From Candidatus Aminicenantota bacterium (GTDB lineage Bacteria; Acidobacteriota; Aminicenantia; Aminicenantales; UBA4085): a stretch of DNA of 64,000 bases. Made by a program: the position numbers and the translations under genes. Location: NCBI GenBank assembly GCA_026393895.1, contig JAPKZG010000051.1, positions 23,670 to 87,669 of the forward strand, read 5' to 3'. The notes below the pieces were generated by a model, which searched no databases, was not told the DNA's origin, and worked only from the letters and a program-made list of their open reading frames with translations. Shown here in pieces: positions 59,848 through 64,000 of this stretch (within the stretch, counting starts at the first letter, position 1; the number at the start of each line of letters is the position of its first letter).

Positions 59848-60761
59848 AAATCGGAAGAATCATCGTCATCCTCGTTCTCATCGCCCTGGCCGTCTTCATC
59901 GGACTGCGGACGAAAAGCACGATCGACGCCAAAAAGCGCGAAGCGGCCAAGCCGGCCCCGGTGACCGTCATCGCAGTCGAAACGGCCGTCCCCGGCCGGC
60001 AAACCATCGAGGACAAAGTCCGCTCTTCGGGCAATCTTCAGGCCGCGGCCGAAGTGTCCATCTTCTCCAAGGTCCCCGGCAAGATCGCCAATAACCTGGT
60101 CCAGATGGGCAGCCCGGTCACGCCCGGCCAGGTCGTCAGCATCGTCAACCGCGACGAAGTCGGCTACGACTACAAGCCCTTCGAGGTCAAGAGCGATGTG
60201 CGGGGCGTCGTCGCCCGCATTATCTTGAACCCCGGCGCCGCCGTCGGGCCCACGGCCCCCATCCTCAACCTCGTGGACATCGACCAGGTCAAGGTCGTGG
60301 CCGGAGTGGACGAGAAGAACATCCGGTTCATCTCCATGGGACAACCGGCGACGGTGACCCTGGAAGCGTACCCGGATGAGCGGTTCAACGCCCGGGTGAC
60401 CAACATCAGCCCGCTGGCCAACCAGCTCAATCGGACGATCGACGTCGAGCTAAGCGTCCCCAACCCCTCCCACCGCCTCAAGCCCGGCATGTACGCCGAG
60501 GTCGAGTGGATCACGGGCCGCCGGACGGCGATCGTCGTCCCGCTCGTGGCGGTCGTCGAGCGCGCCGGCCGGAAATGCGTCTTTCTCGCGGCCGACGGCG
60601 CGGCCCGGATGATCCCGGTCACGATCGGCGAGGTCGTCGGCGACAATATCGAGATCCTGTCCGGCCTCGCGGGCGGCGAAACGGTCATCACCACAGGCGC
60701 CGGACAGATCAACGACAAAGACAGGATCACCGTCGCCGGAACGCCCGCCGACGCGAAATAA
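59844..60761 (+). CDS. RND efflux periplasmic adaptor (HlyD/MFP type)
   Basis: A 305-residue membrane-fusion protein. It has an N-terminal anchor (IIVILVLIALAVFIGL), a lipoyl-like half motif (VRSSGNLQAAAEVSIFSKVPGKI), a beta-barrel domain (GVDEKNIRFISMGQPATVTLEAYP) and a membrane-proximal domain (ILSGLAGGETVITTGAGQIND). The coiled-coil hairpin is very short, so it docks TolC differently from AcrA-like adaptors. Confidence 0.88.
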   Translation: MKIGRIIVILVLIALAVFIGLRTKSTIDAKKREAAKPAPVTVIAVETAVPGRQTIEDKVRSSGNLQAAAEVSIFSKVPGKIANNLVQMGSPVTPGQVVSIVNRDEVGYDYKPFEVKSDVRGVVARIILNPGAAVGPTAPILNLVDIDQVKVVAGVDEKNIRFISMGQPATVTLEAYPDERFNARVTNISPLANQLNRTIDVELSVPNPSHRLKPGMYAEVEWITGRRTAIVVPLVAVVERAGRKCVFLAADGAARMIPVTIGEVVGDNIEILSGLAGGETVITTGAGQINDKDRITVAGTPADAK

Positions 60762-60789
60762 ATCGGAACGAAACAAGGAATTTCCGGCC

Positions 60790-63700
60790 ATGAAAATCGC
60801 CGATATCTCGATCAAGCAGCCCGTCTTCATCACCATGATCATCCTGTCCCTGGTGGTGGTGGGCGCGCTGTCCTATAACCGCCTGGGCGTGGACCTCATG
60901 CCCGACATCTCCCTGCCCTATGTCGCCGTGACCGTCGCCGACCCCGGCGTCGGTCCCGAGGAAATGGAGGCGCAGGTCACCAAACCGATCGAAGACACCC
61001 TCAGTACGCTCAACGGCATCGACAAGATCACCTCAACCTCTTCAGAAGGCGTCTCGGTCGTCCTGGCCGCTTTCGTCCTGGAAAAAAACACCCAGGTGGC
61101 GGCCACCGAAGTGAGGGAAAAAGTCGCGGCCATCCGCAACACCCTCCCCCGGGAAATCATCGAGCCGGTGATCAACAAATTCGACCCCTCGGCGGTCCCG
61201 ATCGTCTCCTACTACCTTTGGAGCAAAAGCGGCCGGATGAGCTTGCCCGACGTTCGTCAGCTCGTGGACGACACGATCAAGGTCCGCATCCAGCAGGTGG
61301 ATGGGGTCGGCGCGGTCGATCTGATCGGCGGGCGGGAACGGGAGATCCAGGTCGAGGTCAACCTCGACCGCCTCAACGCCCAGGGGATCCCGATCTCCCA
61401 GGTGTCCCAGGCGATCCGCGGAGAAAACCTGAACCTTCCGGCCGGACGGGTCAAGGGACAGGCCCAGGATTTTCTCATCCGGACCAAGGCCGAGTTCACC
61501 GACCTGGACGAGATGCTGAACATCGTCGTGGCCAACGTCGGCGGCGAGCCGGTTTACTTGAAGGATGTCGCTGCGGTCAAGGACGATTTCAAGACCCAGC
61601 GGACGATTTCCCGGATCAACGGCCGGGAAGCCGTCTCGCTCATCGTCCAGAAACAATCCGGGACGAACACGGTCAAGGTGGCCGACGAGGTTTACCGGGT
61701 GGTCGAAGACCTCCGCCGGGCCTATCCCGACCTCGACATTCACAAGGCAACGGACGCGTCCGTCCAGATCAAGAATTCCCGCGATGACGTCATCAACACC
61801 CTGATCCTGGGCGTTCTGTTCGCCGGACTGGTGGTGCTGTTCTCCTTCGGCGACCTGCGTAACACGCTCATCACCGTGGCCGGCCTGCCGGTCTGCCTGA
61901 TCGCCTCCTTCGCGGTCATGTCGCTCTTCGGCTACACGGTCAATGTCATCACCCTGCTGGCCCTGAGCCTGTCCGTCGGCCTGCTCATCGACGACGCCAT
62001 CGTCGTCCGGGAAAACATCTTCCGTCACATGGACAAGCTGGGCCAGGACCCGATGAAGGCGGCCAGCGACGGGACCGCCGAGGTGGGCCTGGCCGTCACG
62101 GCCACGACCCTGACCCTCGTGGCCGTCTTCCTGCCCGTGTCCTTCACCACCGGAATCGCCGGAAAATTTTTCCGTCAGTTCGGGATCACGGTCGCGGCCG
62201 CAGTCCTCATTTCTCTCTTCGAGGCCTTTACCTTCGCCCCGATGCTGTCGGCCCACTTCTTCAAAAAAACCGAGCGCACCGATAAAAAGACCCTCTCCTC
62301 GCGGCTGGATCGCCTGGTCTCCGGGATCTATGAAAAGCTGGGCGGCCAATACCGGCCCCTTCTCCGCTGGGCCCTGACCCACCGCAAAACCATGATCGCC
62401 CTCACGACCGCGGTTTTTCTTCTCAGCGTCTATCTCTTCACCGTCGTCGGGACAGGCGGCACGCCGCGCGGCGAACAAAACGAGTTCAACCTGAGCGTCC
62501 AGACCGCTTCCGGGAGCTCCCTGGACCGGACCGACGTCGCCATCCGGGAAATCGAACAAGTCCTCAAGGCCCAACCCGAAATCGGGGATATTATCGTCGT
62601 CGTCGGTTCGACCGACGGCTCGACCGACGTGGCTACGATCAACGTCAAATTGAAAATTTCCTCCAAGGAAGCTCAGGCCTACCGGGACAAGCTCCGGCCG
62701 CTGCTGGCCGGCATCCCGGGAGCGCAGATCACGTTCCAGGACGCCTCGTCGCTCGGCGGGGCGGCGTTTGCCGCGATGCAGACGATGCCGATCCAGATCA
62801 ACCTGAAATGCGCCAATCTCTCCGACCTGTATGCTGCCGCCGACCTGACCAAGGCGGCCCTGCGGGGGGTCGGCGGGCTGGCCGACGTCAACAGCGACAA
62901 CCGTCCACCCAAACCCGAGCTCCAGATCCGGATCGACCGCCAGCGGGCCTCCCGGTTAGGCACGAGCACGGCTCAAATCGCGGCCGTGATGCGGACGGTC
63001 GTGGACGGCGACCTGGCCTCCAAGTACCGCGAAAGCGAACGGCTCATCGATATCCGGGTCCAGGCTTCGGAAGACGTCCGCAACGATGTCGGGCGGCTCG
63101 GCCGGGTTTTCATCCCGCTCCCCCGGGGCGGGGCGATCACCCTCGACCAAGTCGCGTCCCTCCAGGCCGTCAACGGCCCGACCCAGATCCGCCGGGCCAA
63201 CCGGGCCCGCCAGATCATGATCGGGGCCAACATCCTCAAGGGCCGGGCCCTCAACGAAATCACCCAATCGGTCAAGGAAACCCTGGACAAAATTCCCTTT
63301 GCCAAGGGCGTGACCTATGAATTCGGCGGCCAGGTGGAAACGAACCGGAAAATGTTCTCCTCGCTGGGGACGGCCATGATCCTGGCGATCATCTTCGTTT
63401 ACATGGTCCTGGCGTCCCAGTTCGGGTCTTTCATCCAGCCGTTCGTCATCATGCTGGCCCTGCCGCTGTCGATCATCGGGGCGGTGCTGGGCCTGCTTCT
63501 GGCCAACAAGCTTTTCGACATGGTCGCCTTCATCGGCTTGATCATGCTCATGGGACTGGTGACGAAGAACGCCATCCTGCTGGTCGATTACACCAATGTC
63601 CTGCGACGGCGCGGGATGAAGCGGTTCGAGGCGATCCTCGAAGCCGGGGCGACCCGGCTGCGGCCCATCCTCATGACCACGCTGGCCATGATCCTCGGAA

Positions 63701-63891
63701 TGATCCCCGTCGCGGCCGGGTTCGGGACGAGCTCGAGCTTCCGGGCGGCCATCGGTTACACGATCATCGGTGGCTTGATCAGCTCCACGGTTTTAACGCT
63801 GGTCGTCGTCCCGGTTGTTTATTCGCTCCTCGACGACCTGTCGCGGAAGTTCAGCCGCAAGACAAAGCCGGCCGGAGGCGAAACTCCCTAG
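60790..63891 (+). CDS. RND-family multidrug/solute efflux permease
   Basis: A 1033-residue AcrB-type inner-membrane pump. It has twelve helices in two halves, large periplasmic loops, and the proton-relay Asp pair in [15 protein letters not shown]. The family start [16 protein letters not shown] and MATKNAI-like [15 protein letters not shown] are present. It lies 28 bases after the adaptor, with AAGGAATTTCCGGCC before the ATG. With TolC and the adaptor it makes a complete tripartite pump; the substrate is unknown. Confidence 0.93.
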   Translation: MKIADISIKQPVFITMIILSLVVVGALSYNRLGVDLMPDISLPYVAVTVADPGVGPEEMEAQVTKPIEDTLSTLNGIDKITSTSSEGVSVVLAAFVLEKNTQVAATEVREKVAAIRNTLPREIIEPVINKFDPSAVPIVSYYLWSKSGRMSLPDVRQLVDDTIKVRIQQVDGVGAVDLIGGREREIQVEVNLDRLNAQGIPISQVSQAIRGENLNLPAGRVKGQAQDFLIRTKAEFTDLDEMLNIVVANVGGEPVYLKDVAAVKDDFKTQRTISRINGREAVSLIVQKQSGTNTVKVADEVYRVVEDLRRAYPDLDIHKATDASVQIKNSRDDVINTLILGVLFAGLVVLFSFGDLRNTLITVAGLPVCLIASFAVMSLFGYTVNVITLLALSLSVGLLIDDAIVVRENIFRHMDKLGQDPMKAASDGTAEVGLAVTATTLTLVAVFLPVSFTTGIAGKFFRQFGITVAAAVLISLFEAFTFAPMLSAHFFKKTERTDKKTLSSRLDRLVSGIYEKLGGQYRPLLRWALTHRKTMIALTTAVFLLSVYLFTVVGTGGTPRGEQNEFNLSVQTASGSSLDRTDVAIREIEQVLKAQPEIGDIIVVVGSTDGSTDVATINVKLKISSKEAQAYRDKLRPLLAGIPGAQITFQDASSLGGAAFAAMQTMPIQINLKCANLSDLYAAADLTKAALRGVGGLADVNSDNRPPKPELQIRIDRQRASRLGTSTAQIAAVMRTVVDGDLASKYRESERLIDIRVQASEDVRNDVGRLGRVFIPLPRGGAITLDQVASLQAVNGPTQIRRANRARQIMIGANILKGRALNEITQSVKETLDKIPFAKGVTYEFGGQVETNRKMFSSLGTAMILAIIFVYMVLASQFGSFIQPFVIMLALPLSIIGAVLGLLLANKLFDMVAFIGLIMLMGLVTKNAILLVDYTNVLRRRGMKRFEAILEAGATRLRPILMTTLAMILGMIPVAAGFGTSSSFRAAIGYTIIGGLISSTVLTLVVVPVVYSLLDDLSRKFSRKTKPAGGETP

Positions 63892-64000
63892 GATGATGCG
63901 TCGGCCGCGTCCTCGCCCGAACCTTTGGCCGGGTCGTAAAGGTACCCGAGGGCCGACTCCCGGTCGCCGTCCATGATCACCCGGAGTTCCAGGCCGCCGG
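63888..64000 (-). CDS. C-terminal end of an unidentified gene
   Basis: The minus strand encodes LELRVIMDGDRESALGYLYD...EDAADASS and a stop that overlaps the RND stop (CTAG). Only 36 codons are visible. The high-quality coding frame and convergent arrangement support a real gene continuing beyond the window. I cannot assign a family. Confidence 0.55.
   Translation of the reverse strand, partial: GGLELRVIMDGDRESALGYLYDPAKGSGEDAADASS

Noticed and set aside
1..64000. CRISPR array, rRNA genes, complete tRNA or intact transposase
   Set aside because: Scanning both strands showed no spaced direct-repeat array, no rRNA-like sequence, only one tRNA 3' fragment, and no transposase ORF.

Overview
The window is about 60 percent GC and carries densely packed bacterial genes, many overlapping by ATGA. 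It looks like one contig of an uncultured anaerobe. The gene content points to Candidatus Aminicenantes (Acidobacteriota-like): secreted cysteine peptidases with InlB-type repeats, a large single-chain GH13 enzyme, [FeFe]-hydrogenase-type Fe-S proteins, hgcAB and a secreted S9 peptidase. This placement is inference from gene content; no rRNA or other phylogenetic marker is present.

Layout. 1-5 kb: an M48 metallopeptidase cut by the window edge, an SDR oxidoreductase, and an accessory SecA-like ATPase behind a one-helix membrane protein. 5.0-7.0 kb: a compact marR-hgcA-hgcB operon, the gene pair for mercury methylation, with its own terminator and a palindrome over the promoter. 7.0-12.4 kb: a MITE-like 237-bp element, then two secreted cysteine peptidases of different families that share an almost identical 508-bp C-terminal cassette, with collapsed-duplication debris between them. 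12.4-19.8 kb: a secreted amidohydrolase, a GH13 gene with a broken 5' part, a membrane protein and a secreted two-repeat protein. 19.8-26 kb: AddB/AddA-like helicase-nucleases. 26-30 kb: an SthA-like flavoprotein and an S9 peptidase.

30.3-39.6 kb holds the most unusual block. A translationally coupled signalling module (DRTGG, RsbW-like ATPase, H-cluster-bearing hydrogenase-like protein, DRTGG, PHP, second ATPase) is followed by a separately promoted NADH-oxidising Fe-S/FMN set (HydC/NuoE-like, small ferredoxin, HydB/NuoF-like, NuoG-N-like). That set ends in a glutamate-synthase-type FMN protein, not in a HydA hydrogenase. An H2-sensing module and an electron-bifurcation core linked to a non-hydrogenase catalytic subunit is the best candidate here for a system deserving experiments.

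39.6-45.2 kb contains three copies of a promoter-like repeat, a degraded second copy of the FMN protein's 3' end, a two-repeat unknown protein, a C45-type acyltransferase, an ABC exporter and an AI-2E family permease. 45.3-49.1 kb: an L,D-transpeptidase overlapping a convergent YcbK-like protein, and a winged-helix/ferredoxin protein. 49.3-50.65 kb: an AT-rich fragment of a glycan-biosynthesis operon, cut at both ends. 50.7-55.7 kb: a LiaF-like lipoprotein, then an uncharacterised five-gene envelope operon ending in an FtsX/LolD-type ABC pair. 55.7-56.2 kb: a tRNA 3' fragment and a decayed CocE hydrolase. 56.4-64 kb: an Nramp transporter and a TetR-TolC-adaptor-RND efflux operon with a clear palindromic operator.
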